Assembly (NCBI GenBank): GCA_034435675.1
Contig: DAOTWP010000182.1
Span: forward strand, 1 to 38,059
Direction of reading: 5' to 3'
From: DAOTWP01 sp034435675
GTDB lineage: Bacteria > Chloroflexota > Anaerolineae > Aggregatilineales > Phototrophicaceae
DNA: 38,059 nucleotides
Shown here in pieces: positions 15,056 to 23,757 of the stretch. Both the position numbers and the translations under genes were made by a program. The notes below the pieces were generated by a model. The model did no database searches. It was not told the origin of the DNA and saw only the letters and a list, made by a program, of their open reading frames with translations. The first letter of the stretch is position 1. Each line of letters begins with the position of its first letter.

Positions 15056-17545
15056 TTAAACAACTGAGCGGATCAGATCCAGCAGTTCGCCCTGATTGAA
15101 CTGTGATTTGATGATATAAGCATCTGCGCCGGCTTTAAGACCCGCTTCGCGCTGTTCCGGTTTACCGAGCGACGTTAGCAGCAGCACGGGGATATGCCGC
15201 GTTAGGGCGCTTTCTTTAATACGCCGTGTCAGTTCCAGCCCATCCATATTGGGCATTTCCACATCGCTGATGATCAAGTCAAATTCTTCGTCAACCATCA
15301 TCGTCCAGGCTTCGATACCATCAATTGCCACCCGAACGTCAAAACCGGCAGTTTCAAGAATGTTCTTTTCGAGTGTGCGCGTGGTGATGCTGTCGTCCAC
15401 CACCAGAATACGCAGGCTGCGCGCTTTGGGCAGGGTGGGGATTTCCAGCGTGGTTGTTGGGGATAAACGGCGGGCGTGCTGCTGCCCCCCGCTGGCGGCG
15501 CGCACCAGCTCATTGGCATCCAGCACAATAATGACATCGCCTGTTCCCAGCAGTGCCGCCCCGGCAACAAAGCGTGCCCGCGCCAGTTCGCGCCCCAGCG
15601 ATTTCAGGACGAGTTCCTGTTCGCTGGCGAGAAAATCCACCTCAAACGCAACCCGGCGATCCACCGCGCGCAAAATCAACACTGACAGATCAGCATCGGG
15701 CTGTTCAGTATGCGCGCTCTCAAGCCCCAGCACGCTGGCAAGGCTGACCAGCGGCACGGGGCGGTCATCCAGCAGAATCACCTCGCGCCCTTTGGCAGTA
15801 AAGACCTGACTGCGCTTGAGCAACTGCATGCGGATGACCATGCCGGACGGCACCGCGAACTGTGCTTCGCCAATGCGCAGCAGAATGCAGCGGATACGGG
15901 TCAAAGAGACGGGAACACTGAGCGTAACCACTGTGCCGCTGCCCGGTGTGCTTTGCAAGCTGACCCGCCCGCGCAGGTTTTCGACGCGATCACGTACAAC
16001 GTCCATGCCCACCCCGCGCCCGCTGAGGGCGGTGAGGTGTTCCGCGGTTGTGAAGCCGGGGTGAAAGACCAGATTGCGCGCCTCGTCGTCGCTCAGGCGG
16101 GCGGCGTCACTTTCGTTCATCAATTCGCGCGTAACGGCAACCTGCCGCACTCGAGCGGGGTCAATGCCGCGTCCATCGTCAGACACCCGCACGAGGATTT
16201 CACTGCCGCGCTGCTCTAGCTGCAAGTTAATGCGCCCGGTGGGCGCTTTGCCGCTGCTGCTGCGTTCGGCTGGCAGTTCAATGCCATGATCAATGGCGTT
16301 GCGCAGGAGGTGCATCAGCGGGTCTTTGAGCGCATCCAGCACGGTCTTGTCAATTTCGACACCTGCGCCGTCTACGTCCAGCATGACATCCTTGCCGGTG
16401 TCACGGGCAAGGTCGCGCACCATGCGGTGAAAGCCGCCCAGAATGGTTTCAAAAGGCACCAACCGCATCGCGCTGATGTCGTCCTGAAGCTGGTCGGCAA
16501 GCACGCTCAGGCGTGTGTTGTCGTTGGCGACATCCTGCGCCAACTGCATAAGCTGGCGCTGGGAGTCAGTCAGGTGGCGCTGGTTAAACTCCAGAAATTT
16601 GAACAGCGTGGACATTTCGGCAGCGGTATCTTCATCCACTTCGCGCAGGCGGCGCACCAGACGGACATACGTCGCGCGGATGCTGCGCCATTCACGCTGC
16701 CAGCGGTTATGCTGCCGACGCAGAACCGCAATCTGCCGGGCGCGTTCTTCGCCATGCAGACGTGCGACCAGCAGTTCGCTTGCCTCTGCCATCAGGCGGT
16801 CAAGCTTGCTGACAGACACACGAATACTGTCTTCTGGCGGACGCACAACCATTGTGCGCAGGTCAGCGACCTCGCTTTTGACATCCTTTGAGGGCGGCTT
16901 AAAGCTGTGCAGACTCGTTCCGGGCGCAGGCGGTTTTTGCGGCACTACCGGGGTTTTGCCGGTTTTGCGCCGGATATCTGCCTTCGCTGGTTTCGCGGGG
17001 AGTTCTTCGCCTTCGTCGATGCGGACAACCGGGATTTCGCTTGAATCTTCGGTCAGTTCTTCGCGGCGGGCATCTGGCGATGCTTTGCCAGTCTGTGTCT
17101 CTAGCTCAACCGTGTTCGTGCCGCCGCTGCCATTGGCTGCGAAGGTTGTGCCCGTTGCCGAGCGCGCCACCGTCTGTTCCAGTGCGGCAACGATGTTTGT
17201 CAGCGCTGCTTCATCAGCATCTTCACCATCGGCAATTTGCTGAATCAGATCGAGCGCGTCATAGAGTGTGTCGTTGATGTCGGCAGTCAGGCGCAGCGCC
17301 CCACTCATCGCCGCCCCGAAGACTTCTTCCAGATAGTGTCCCAGTGTTTCGATGACGCCAAGCCCGACAGCACGCGCCGCCCCTTTCATGCTGTGTGCCA
17401 CACGATTCATCTCGCGCAGCAGTTCGCGCAGGTCAACGCTGTCGGGCTTGGTGGTTTCCAGTTGTAACAGGTTGGCGTTTAGCCCGTTCAGGTATTCGCC
17501 AACCTCGCCCCAGAAGATACTCAGCAGCTCGTGATCGTCAGTCAT
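15056..17545 (-). CDS. cheA: CheA-type histidine kinase with C-terminal receiver
   Basis: An 829-residue hybrid kinase at the centre of the chemosensory complex. Domains in order: HPt with His51 (VAHSMKGAAR); a long low-complexity linker (about 130-245) with no obvious P2 domain; a dimerisation helix pair extended by a long coiled segment; the ATPase domain with N-box HLLRNAIDHG, DDGRGID and GRGVGMDVV; a CheW-like domain (VPVSLTRIRCILLRIGEAQFAVPSG); and a receiver with Asp761 (IISDVEMPNMDG) and Lys813. Fused receivers are common in CheA of type IV pilus and alternative-function systems and may act as a phosphate sink. The start overlaps the receptor gene stop by four bases (ATGA). Confidence 0.95.
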   Translation of the reverse strand: MTDDHELLSIFWGEVGEYLNGLNANLLQLETTKPDSVDLRELLREMNRVAHSMKGAARAVGLGVIETLGHYLEEVFGAAMSGALRLTADINDTLYDALDLIQQIADGEDADEAALTNIVAALEQTVARSATGTTFAANGSGGTNTVELETQTGKASPDARREELTEDSSEIPVVRIDEGEELPAKPAKADIRRKTGKTPVVPQKPPAPGTSLHSFKPPSKDVKSEVADLRTMVVRPPEDSIRVSVSKLDRLMAEASELLVARLHGEERARQIAVLRRQHNRWQREWRSIRATYVRLVRRLREVDEDTAAEMSTLFKFLEFNQRHLTDSQRQLMQLAQDVANDNTRLSVLADQLQDDISAMRLVPFETILGGFHRMVRDLARDTGKDVMLDVDGAGVEIDKTVLDALKDPLMHLLRNAIDHGIELPAERSSSGKAPTGRINLQLEQRGSEILVRVSDDGRGIDPARVRQVAVTRELMNESDAARLSDDEARNLVFHPGFTTAEHLTALSGRGVGMDVVRDRVENLRGRVSLQSTPGSGTVVTLSVPVSLTRIRCILLRIGEAQFAVPSGMVIRMQLLKRSQVFTAKGREVILLDDRPVPLVSLASVLGLESAHTEQPDADLSVLILRAVDRRVAFEVDFLASEQELVLKSLGRELARARFVAGAALLGTGDVIIVLDANELVRAASGGQQHARRLSPTTTLEIPTLPKARSLRILVVDDSITTRTLEKNILETAGFDVRVAIDGIEAWTMMVDEEFDLIISDVEMPNMDGLELTRRIKESALTRHIPVLLLTSLGKPEQREAGLKAGADAYIIKSQFNQGELLDLIRSVV

Positions 17546-18771
17546 GACAGACGCAGCCCCGCCAGCACTTCATTAACCCGGTGAGCAGCGTCTCGCAGGC
17601 GGTTCACGCTTGCCTCGACCTGCATGGTGCTGCTGACAGTTTCAGTGGTCGCATGTTTGATTGTGCGCATTGCCTGTGTCAGTTGATCCATGCCGATCGT
17701 CTGCTGGCGTGTGCTGGCAGCAATCTGCATGGCGGCGAGTGCGGCTTCTTCGATTTCCTTCGCCAGATCGCGGATTGACTCCCCGGCACGGTTGACCAGC
17801 GATTGGCCCTGATCCACGCCTTTGCTGCCTTCTTCAGTGACCATCACGGCGGTGTTGGTTGAGCGCTGAATTTCGCCCAGGATTTCGCGTACCTGCACGG
17901 TGGCGTCGCGGTTCTGGTCAGCAAGGTTGCGCACTTCCATCGCGACTACGGCAAAGCCTTTGCCTTCTTCCCCCGCGCGTGCTGCTTCGACAGAGGCGTT
18001 CAGTGCCAGCATGCGTGACTGGTCGGCAAGGGCGTTGACGGTGGCGATGATCTCCCCGATTTGCTGCGTGTGTTCGCTCAGCACGAGGATGTTATCGGCA
18101 ATATCTTCGACCTTCCGCCGGATGAGTTCCATCCCGCGAATGGTTTCCGAGACTGCGTCCGTTCCCGCGCGGGAAATATCAACAGAAATCTGTGCGGTTT
18201 CGGCAACACTCTGCGCGCGTTCTGCGGTTTCGGTCACGGTAGCGCGCACTTCGTTCACGGTAGCAGTCGTTTCGGTCACGACGGCGTCTTGCTCATTTGC
18301 CATCGTGATCTGGCGCTCTGTTGCCGCGAGGATTTCGCGTGTATCGGTGTCCAGTCGCTGGAGCGCTCGGTTGATTTCCTGAACGATGTTTTGCAGCCGG
18401 TCGAGCGTGCGGTTGATGGCAGTGCCCAGCCGCACCAGCAGCCGCCGGTCTGCTGATCCGGATTCGTGTTCATCGACTGCCAGGCGTACACTCAAGTCCC
18501 CTTCAGCCACTCGTTCGAGAATCTGGACATATTCGTCAAGAGTTTGTGATAAGCGCTGATAAGTGCGGGCGTAGACCAGCACGCCGAGAATGCCAGCAAG
18601 GATGCCCATCAGCAGCAGCCAGCCCAGCAGTTCGGTCAGGCTCATGCCCTGTGTCAGGGCTAGCAGCGCAAGCGGGGCAATGGCTGCCAGCACAATGCTC
18701 ACGACAATGCTGTTAAAGACCGTTGCCCACAGTGTACGTACCGTCGTTGTTTGCAAGGAGTTTTCGCTCAT
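17542..18771 (-). CDS. Chemoreceptor (MCP) without a periplasmic sensor domain
   Basis: A 409-residue methyl-accepting protein. Two membrane helices (about 17-40 and 46-67) are separated by only five or six residues, so nothing folds outside the cytoplasm between them. A HAMP-like region follows (ILERVAEGDLSVRL), then the cytoplasmic coiled-coil hairpin with the conserved tip GFAVVAMEVRNLADQNRDAT, where CheA and CheW bind. The usual tip has VVADEVRKLAE. It ends VNEVLAGLRLS, without the NWETF-type tether for CheR and CheB. The input is probably a partner protein, the membrane or an intracellular signal. Four-base overlaps with cheW upstream and cheA downstream show one transcript. Confidence 0.93.
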   Translation of the reverse strand: MSENSLQTTTVRTLWATVFNSIVVSIVLAAIAPLALLALTQGMSLTELLGWLLLMGILAGILGVLVYARTYQRLSQTLDEYVQILERVAEGDLSVRLAVDEHESGSADRRLLVRLGTAINRTLDRLQNIVQEINRALQRLDTDTREILAATERQITMANEQDAVVTETTATVNEVRATVTETAERAQSVAETAQISVDISRAGTDAVSETIRGMELIRRKVEDIADNILVLSEHTQQIGEIIATVNALADQSRMLALNASVEAARAGEEGKGFAVVAMEVRNLADQNRDATVQVREILGEIQRSTNTAVMVTEEGSKGVDQGQSLVNRAGESIRDLAKEIEEAALAAMQIAASTRQQTIGMDQLTQAMRTIKHATTETVSSTMQVEASVNRLRDAAHRVNEVLAGLRLS

Positions 18772-19355
18772 CGTTCGCTCGTCCCGCCGATGATTAGCCG
18801 TTCGTCGTTCAACAACTGCTGCATGTCCAACAGCACTAAGCCTGCTGCGGTCACACCGCGCGCATAGCGCATTTCGTCCATCGGTTCAATTTCCGCTGTA
18901 GAGACACGCAGCACACCCCAGACATGGGTTGCCAGCAATCCCAGTTCCAGATTGTTGTTGTGGATAACAATCAGTTCTGGTGCTGGGGTGTGGCGGGCAG
19001 CAGATAGCTCAAAGAACACTCGCAAGTCAAGGATGGTTGTGATGGTCCCCCGCAGATTGACTACCCCGGTATAGAAGCGGGGTAGCCCCGGCACCGGTGC
19101 GATTTTGCCAACCGGACGCACGCTGCGCACCAGATGTACATCCACGCTGTAGCGTTCGTCACCGAGATCAAATGTCAGCACATTGAATCCGGTATCGTGG
19201 GTATCTTCCGGTGTTTTAAGTGGCGCAGCGTACTGTACTGCCCGCTGCCGCAGTCGTTCCTGCAAGCGCTGCTGCTCGCGCGCAGCGTCGTCACGTTGCA
19301 GCGCTGCCCGTGCAGCGTCAAAGGAAAGCGATTCCCGCGATTGGTCACCTGACAT
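18768..19355 (-). CDS. cheW: CheW coupling protein with helical N-terminal extension
   Basis: A 195-residue protein; first gene of the chemosensory operon. Residues 1-45 are charged and Arg/Gln rich (a probable coiled coil), absent from typical 150-residue CheW. Residues 55-190 form the CheW domain: VLTFDLGDERYSVDVHLVRSV, VPGLPRFYTGVVNLRGTITTILDLR (with the classical GVVNLRG strand) and LGLLATHVWGVLRV. It couples the receptor encoded immediately downstream to CheA. The coding end overlaps the receptor start by four bases. The 212 bases between this start and pdxS must hold both divergent promoters; a TATACT on the minus strand at 19388-19393 is a possible -10, without a clear -35. Confidence 0.92.
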   Translation of the reverse strand: MSGDQSRESLSFDAARAALQRDDAAREQQRLQERLRQRAVQYAAPLKTPEDTHDTGFNVLTFDLGDERYSVDVHLVRSVRPVGKIAPVPGLPRFYTGVVNLRGTITTILDLRVFFELSAARHTPAPELIVIHNNNLELGLLATHVWGVLRVSTAEIEPMDEMRYARGVTAAGLVLLDMQQLLNDERLIIGGTSER

Positions 19356-19567
19356 GCCTGTGCAGTCCTTTGATTTACTCTGCTGTCAGTATACAACAGG
19401 GGGCATAGCGCCGCATGTTGAGATTAGGTTATAGACAGGGTGGTAAAACGCGCCTGTATCTGACGGTCTGCATGGAATAAAATGGTCTGAAGTGGACATA
19501 TAGATGCGGCAGGGGCAACGGTACGCTACCTATAGACCCTGTAATAGTGATCAGGAGTGGCGTAAGT

Positions 19568-20491
19568 ATGGCAGAGAATGGTCTGCATCAAAACGGGAAC
19601 AATGGTACTGGTGAAACCGGCACTGATCGTGTTAAGCGTGGTTTGGCACAAATGCTTAAGGGCGGGGTAATCATGGATGTGGTTACACCGGAGCAGGCAA
19701 AGATTGCCGAAGATGCCGGTGCATGCGCGGTGATGGCACTGGAGCGGGTTCCTGCGGATATTCGCGTGCAGGGCGGTGTCGCGCGGATGAGCGACCCGGA
19801 CATGATTCAGCAGATTATGGACGCTGTGACGATTCCAGTGATGGCAAAAGTGCGCATTGGGCATTTTGTCGAGGCGCAAATTCTGGAAGCGCTCGGTGTG
19901 GATTATATTGACGAAAGTGAAGTGCTGACCCCGGCAGACGAAGAACATCATATCAACAAGTGGCGCTTCAAAGTGCCGTTTGTATGCGGCTGCCGCAATC
20001 TGGGTGAAGCGCTGCGGCGCATCAGCGAAGGCGCGGCGATGATGCGCACGAAAGGTGAGGCGGGTACGGGCGATGTGGTCGAGGCAGTGCGCCATGCGCG
20101 GGCGGTCAACAGTGAGATTCGCCGCCTGACCAGCATGGATGAGGATGAACTGTGGACATATGCCAAGAATATTCAGGCACCTTATGAGCTGGTGAAGGAA
20201 ACTGCCGGGCTAGGACGCCTGCCCGTGGTCAATTTTGCGGCGGGCGGGGTGGCAACACCAGCAGATGCCGCGCTGATGATGCAGCTTGGGGTGGATGGTG
20301 TTTTTGTGGGCAGCGGTATCTTCAAGAGCGGCGATCCGGCTAAACGCGCGAAGGCGATTGTGGAAGCCGTCACCCACTACAATGACCCCGCGATTCTGCT
20401 GGACGTCAGCCGCGCCCTGGGCGAGCCGATGGTCGGCATCAACGTCGGTACGATGTCCGAAGGCGATAAAATCGCCGGGCGCGGATGGTAA
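19568..20491 (+). CDS. pdxS: Pyridoxal 5'-phosphate synthase, synthase subunit PdxS
   Basis: A 307-residue TIM-barrel enzyme that condenses ribulose/ribose 5-phosphate, glyceraldehyde 3-phosphate and ammonia to PLP. Visible: GLAQMLKGGVIMDV, the first catalytic lysine Lys94 (VMAKVRIGH), ERVPADIR, the second lysine Lys162 (MRTKGEAGTG), and the phosphate-binding GIFKSGDPAKRA. The N-terminal 18 residues before DRVKRGL are Asn/Gly/Thr rich and longer than usual. ATG at 19568 is preferred over GTG 19547, since AGGAGTGG lies just upstream. It needs the glutaminase PdxT for ammonia; that gene is about 1.75 kb away on the other strand. A strong terminator follows at 20546. Confidence 0.97.
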   Translation: MAENGLHQNGNNGTGETGTDRVKRGLAQMLKGGVIMDVVTPEQAKIAEDAGACAVMALERVPADIRVQGGVARMSDPDMIQQIMDAVTIPVMAKVRIGHFVEAQILEALGVDYIDESEVLTPADEEHHINKWRFKVPFVCGCRNLGEALRRISEGAAMMRTKGEAGTGDVVEAVRHARAVNSEIRRLTSMDEDELWTYAKNIQAPYELVKETAGLGRLPVVNFAAGGVATPADAALMMQLGVDGVFVGSGIFKSGDPAKRAKAIVEAVTHYNDPAILLDVSRALGEPMVGINVGTMSEGDKIAGRGW

Positions 20492-20545
20492 TTCCCGCCA
20501 ACCGGTCGGTCCCGGCGGTTGACCGCCAGGTGTGTGCCGGTTAGC

Positions 20546-20584
20546 AGGTGGGGTGTGCCCGATATGGCATACCCCATCTTTTGT
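20546..20584 (+). terminator. Rho-independent terminator of pdxS
   Basis: A 14-bp stem (AGGTGGGGTGTGCC with GGCATACCCCATCT, two G-U pairs) with a CGATAT loop runs into TTTTGTTT. It is 54 bases after the pdxS stop. Confidence 0.85.
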
Positions 20585-20649
20585 TTGTGCCGATATCGGG
20601 ATATTTGTTCAGCGTGGATGCGCCCGCTATTACTGGCAGCATAGAGGTC

Positions 20650-21405
20650 TCAACGCCGCGAACGCGCCAACTGCTTCAGGGCGTTTTCTGCCATTGCGCG
20701 CACGCGCACATCCGGGTCATTCAGCAGCGTTTGCAGGGTTTCTGCTGCGCGAGCCTGTCCCAGCAAGCCCAGCGCCTGCGCCACTGCCAGCCGCACCTGC
20801 CAGTGCGCATCGTTCGCTGCTGCCAGCAGATCCTCCACTGCCGAGCTGTCCCCAATATTCCCCAGAATATCTGTTGCCAGTTCGCGCACCTGTGCGGATA
20901 AATGCCGCAGTGCTGCCCGCAAATGCTCTACCGCTGGCTGCCCAAAGCCCTCCAGCACTTCAACCACCATCCAGCGTACTTCCTGATTGACATCATCGAG
21001 CAGCGGAAGCAGTGCGGGGATTGCCTGCGCGTCGCCAATTTGCCCCAGCGCGTAGACCGTCTTCAACCGCACCGCGCTATCAGAATCAGCCAGCAAGGCG
21101 GTCAGCGGGCGGACCGCCAACGGATTGCCGATTTTCCCCAGTGTGTGTGCCGCGTTATGCCGCGCTTGCGGGTTGGCGCTGCGCAATGCGTGAACGAGTG
21201 GTTCGACCGCCGATGTCCCAAAGCGTACCAGTGCCCAGGTGGCATCTTCCTGAACGGGCAGTTCTGTGTCGTTGAGCAGTACCTCGACCAGCGGCGCGAT
21301 GGCTTCCGGGTCGCCGCTCTTCCCCAGACTCAGAACTGCCTGGCTGCGTACATTCGCGCTGGCGTGGTCAAGTTGAAACAAAAGTCCCTGAATGTTTTCA
21401 CTCAT
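20650..21405 (-). CDS. HEAT-repeat protein
   Basis: A 251-residue protein of about seven HEAT-like repeats (VRSQAVLSLGKSGDPEAIAPLVEVL type), resembling the protein at 4722-5576 in repeat style but not a close copy. No other domain, signal or membrane segment. It is presumably a small binding scaffold and the partner is unknown. It converges on pdxS, with the pdxS terminator between them, and is not obviously in an operon. The 306 bases upstream (21406-21711) contain its promoter region and the terminator of the acidic protein, and no gene I can support. Confidence 0.85.
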   Translation of the reverse strand: MSENIQGLLFQLDHASANVRSQAVLSLGKSGDPEAIAPLVEVLLNDTELPVQEDATWALVRFGTSAVEPLVHALRSANPQARHNAAHTLGKIGNPLAVRPLTALLADSDSAVRLKTVYALGQIGDAQAIPALLPLLDDVNQEVRWMVVEVLEGFGQPAVEHLRAALRHLSAQVRELATDILGNIGDSSAVEDLLAAANDAHWQVRLAVAQALGLLGQARAAETLQTLLNDPDVRVRAMAENALKQLARSRR

Positions 21406-21656
21406 AAAGCACCTGCCGTTAGTAGTCAGGTATCGTTGGCAAACCGCCTGTGCGTCTGACCGCTGGTTTAGCCGTTAAAGCGGGCGTAGACATGTACCGG
21501 CATATCTGCTATGGCAAACGGCACGCACCGCGCCAAAAAGCAGAAGATTATCCTTACATCTGGTTGAAGGAGAATATACAAATAGCGCGTCAATCATACA
21601 AGGGTATTCGGCGCTTAGGAAGGGTCAGGAGATTGTTTTGATAGTCTCAATGGCGC

Positions 21657-21685
21657 TGATGGCGGGAAGCAGGCTCCCGCCATCA
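21657..21685 (-). terminator. Perfect hairpin after the acidic-protein gene
   Basis: TGATGGCGGGA and TCCCGCCATCA form an 11-bp perfect stem with a seven-base loop, 26 bases after the acidic-protein stop. A T-run is lacking, so it may also be a processing or stabilising hairpin. Confidence 0.6.
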
Positions 21686-21711
21686 TGGGCGTCAATGCCC
21701 GGCAGCGTTAA

Positions 21712-22053
21712 CTAATAACGATCATCGTCGAAATAATAGCCTTCGTCCTCATCTTCCTCGTCATAGAGATCATCTTCATCGTCGTCGTAGAGGTCGTCGT
21801 CGTCGTCGAATTCGTCTACATCATAGCCTTCGTCGTCAAGAAGTTCGTCCTCATCTTCGACTGCTTCGAGGTCGAACTCCTCATCTTCGATCAGTTCTTC
21901 ATCTTCAGTGAAGACATCCTCATCATCGAGGACTTCATCGAGTTCTTCATCGAAGTCCTCTTCATCGTCCAGCTCTGCCGGGTCATCCTCGTAAAGATCT
22001 TCTTCGTCACCATCAATCAGATTTAACGGCTCCAGCAGCCATTTTGTTTTCAT
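21712..22053 (-). CDS. Highly acidic small protein
   Basis: A 113-residue protein in which 66 residues are Asp or Glu and only three are Lys or Arg. A short ordinary N-terminus (MKTKWLLEPLNLIDG) is followed by almost continuous acidic runs with scattered Leu, Phe and Tyr, ending in a Tyr-rich tail. ATG at 22053 is chosen because GGAGG lies at proper distance (22064-22068); the frame upstream lacks such a site. Phe, Leu and Tyr at intervals distinguish it from pure low complexity. Possible roles, all inferred: nucleic-acid mimicry, histone-like or polymerase-binding (as the acidic tail of RNA polymerase delta), or cation binding. No homologue is recognised. It is monocistronic with its own hairpin terminator. 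Confidence 0.75.
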   Translation of the reverse strand: MKTKWLLEPLNLIDGDEEDLYEDDPAELDDEEDFDEELDEVLDDEDVFTEDEELIEDEEFDLEAVEDEDELLDDEGYDVDEFDDDDDLYDDDEDDLYDEEDEDEGYYFDDDRY

Positions 22054-22245
22054 GCAGCCAATCCTCCGCGTCGAGAACCCACAGGGGGTACTGGTTTGGT
22101 TTGATTTTAGTATAGCCCAATGCAAGGCATTGCGGATCAATGTGCGCGATATTTTAGCATGTCCTCAAACAGAATGAACACCAGAATCTTGCATCATTTT
22201 CGTCAATTGTAAGCCCGAATGGTGCGTTCGGCGTTCTCGGTGTTC

Positions 22246-22833
22246 TTAGCGCGGTGGATGCTGGTTTGAGGAAACCAGCGCCAGAAAATAGCGGTGCAGG
22301 CGGTCATCCGGTGTGAGTTCCGGGTGAAATGCCGTTGCCAGCAGATGTCGCTGCTGTACAGCGACAATACGCCCATCCGGCAGTGTGCTTAGGATGCGGA
22401 CGCCCTGCCCCACCTGCGTGACCAGCGGCGCACGAATGAATACGGCATGAAACGGTTCGCCTTGCAGCCCTTGAATGGGCAGATCAACCTCAAAACTGTC
22501 CAGTTGTCTGCCGAAAGCGTTGCGATTGACGCTAATGTCCAGCACACCGAGAATTGGCTGACGGTCAATGCCTATGTCTTTAGCGAGAAAGATCATCCCG
22601 GCGCAGGTTCCCCATGTCGGGGTGCTGCGCGCAAATGCGCGCAAGGGTTCAATCAAGCCATATTGTACGGCAAGTTTGCCAATTGTCGTGCTTTCTCCTC
22701 CTGGAATAATCAGCCCATCTAAATCCTGCAACTGTTGTGGCAGGCGCACCTGCGCGACCTCAGCGCCCAGGCGGCGCAGTGTGGTTTCGTGTTCGATAAA
22801 TGCGCCCTGAAGCGCGAGTACACCGATTTTCAT
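22246..22833 (-). CDS. pdxT: Pyridoxal 5'-phosphate synthase, glutaminase subunit PdxT
   Basis: A 195-residue class I glutamine amidotransferase that releases ammonia from glutamine and passes it to PdxS. The IGVLALQGAFIEH start, the oxyanion segment PGGESTTIG, the nucleophile Cys77 (TWGTCAGM), His170 and Glu172 (AFHPELT) are all present, and the length is normal for the family. It is unlinked from pdxS: opposite strand, with HEAT and acidic-protein genes between. The gap before the acidic gene (22054-22245) shows no gene or clear terminator. Confidence 0.96.
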   Translation of the reverse strand: MKIGVLALQGAFIEHETTLRRLGAEVAQVRLPQQLQDLDGLIIPGGESTTIGKLAVQYGLIEPLRAFARSTPTWGTCAGMIFLAKDIGIDRQPILGVLDISVNRNAFGRQLDSFEVDLPIQGLQGEPFHAVFIRAPLVTQVGQGVRILSTLPDGRIVAVQQRHLLATAFHPELTPDDRLHRYFLALVSSNQHPPR

Positions 22834-23048
22834 CTGCCTTCTGCCCTGTGAATGTTCCTAAGCCAATTATCCATGCGGCAGTCTGTAACTGCCTATGGCT
22901 GGTTGATGCCTGCCCGAATCGTCGTCCAGCATTGAAGCAGGGTCAAGGGTGGGTTAAGACCATATGCCACAGGAGAAGCGTAAATCGCAACATCCGCAGT
23001 AGTAGAGCAGGGTATTCCACCGGTGTGCAGCCGCACGGGTTATGGGTG

Positions 23049-23072
23049 TGCCTGCCAGTTCGCGGGCAGGCA
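23049..23072. repeat. Hairpin downstream of the TPR gene
   Basis: TGCCTGCC and GGCAGGCA pair over eight bases around an eight-base loop, in the 306-base gap between pdxT and the TPR gene. It lies beyond the main terminator and might be a backup. The rest of the gap (22834-23139) shows no gene. Confidence 0.45.
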
Positions 23073-23094
23073 TGGGGTTCGTTGCAGCAAAAGA

Positions 23095-23116
23095 AAACGG
23101 GCTGATTTGCCCGTTT
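23095..23116 (-). terminator. Rho-independent terminator of the small TPR gene
   Basis: Read on the minus strand, AAACGGGC and GCCCGTTT pair around AAATCA and continue into TTCTTTT. It begins 23 bases after the stop of the TPR gene. Confidence 0.85.
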
Positions 23117-23139
23117 GCAGTCGTGTATGGGGCTTTGTG

Positions 23140-23757
23140 TCAGGCGGCAGCTTGCAGCAGCGCGTGCAGCCGCGCGGCGATTTCTGTCCGGTCACGGTTG
23201 TGTGTACCGTCTGTCAGGCGCAGGTAGGTCGCATAATCCTGTGCGGCTCCCCGGCGATCCGACAATCGTTCGCGCACTTCACCCCGGCAGCGGTAGGCAG
23301 GCGGGTAAACCGGGTTAAGGCGCACGGCGGCGTGATAGTCGCTCAATGCTGCGGGCAGGTTGCCCAGTGCCGCGTTGACCACGCCCCGCTGGACATAGCT
23401 GGATGGCTGCCGCGGGTCGTAATAGATGGCAAGGTTCAGGTCAGCAATGGCGTCTTGTATCTCCTGACGGTAATAATGTGCCAGCCCACGATGCAGGTAA
23501 GCGGCGGCACGTTTGGGATCCAACGCTAAAACCGCATCGAAGTTATGGATGGCGTCGGCGTAGTCGCCTCTTGCTTCGTATGCCATGCCTCTGTTGAAGT
23601 AGGCATCAGCGAGCGCAGGGTTCAGTGCCAACGCTTTGCTGCAAGTCTGGATTGCCTCGTCCAAATTGCCCCTGGTTACATGGGTCGCGCCCCAATCGCG
23701 ATAGATGCGTGAGCGCATATCTTTGACGGTCTGTCGGAGTTGGTTCAGCGTTTTCAT
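23140..23757 (-). CDS. TPR-repeat protein (small)
   Basis: A 205-residue protein with about four tetratricopeptide repeats (ALADAYFNRGMAYEARGDYADAIHNFDAVL type) after a 25-residue basic start. The C-terminus (QDYATYLRL...RTEIAARLHALLQ) resembles that of the larger TPR protein at 25899-26942 (QDYQRYLLL...RAEIESTIATLKAQL), which suggests paralogues. TPRs bind peptides or partner proteins; no partner can be named. No signal peptide. It follows the transpeptidase gene by 173 bases that contain a hairpin, so it is probably transcribed separately. Confidence 0.85.
   Translation of the reverse strand: MKTLNQLRQTVKDMRSRIYRDWGATHVTRGNLDEAIQTCSKALALNPALADAYFNRGMAYEARGDYADAIHNFDAVLALDPKRAAAYLHRGLAHYYRQEIQDAIADLNLAIYYDPRQPSSYVQRGVVNAALGNLPAALSDYHAAVRLNPVYPPAYRCRGEVRERLSDRRGAAQDYATYLRLTDGTHNRDRTEIAARLHALLQAAA

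Noticed and set aside
15056..17545. Long plus-strand frames opposite cheA (for example 16515-17243)
   Set aside because: Shadow frames of a GC-rich gene; composition is Ser/Arg rich without any domain.
21450..21641. 63-codon plus-strand frame between the HEAT and acidic-protein genes
   Set aside because: Basic composition without a ribosome site or family. The region is better explained as promoter and terminator DNA.
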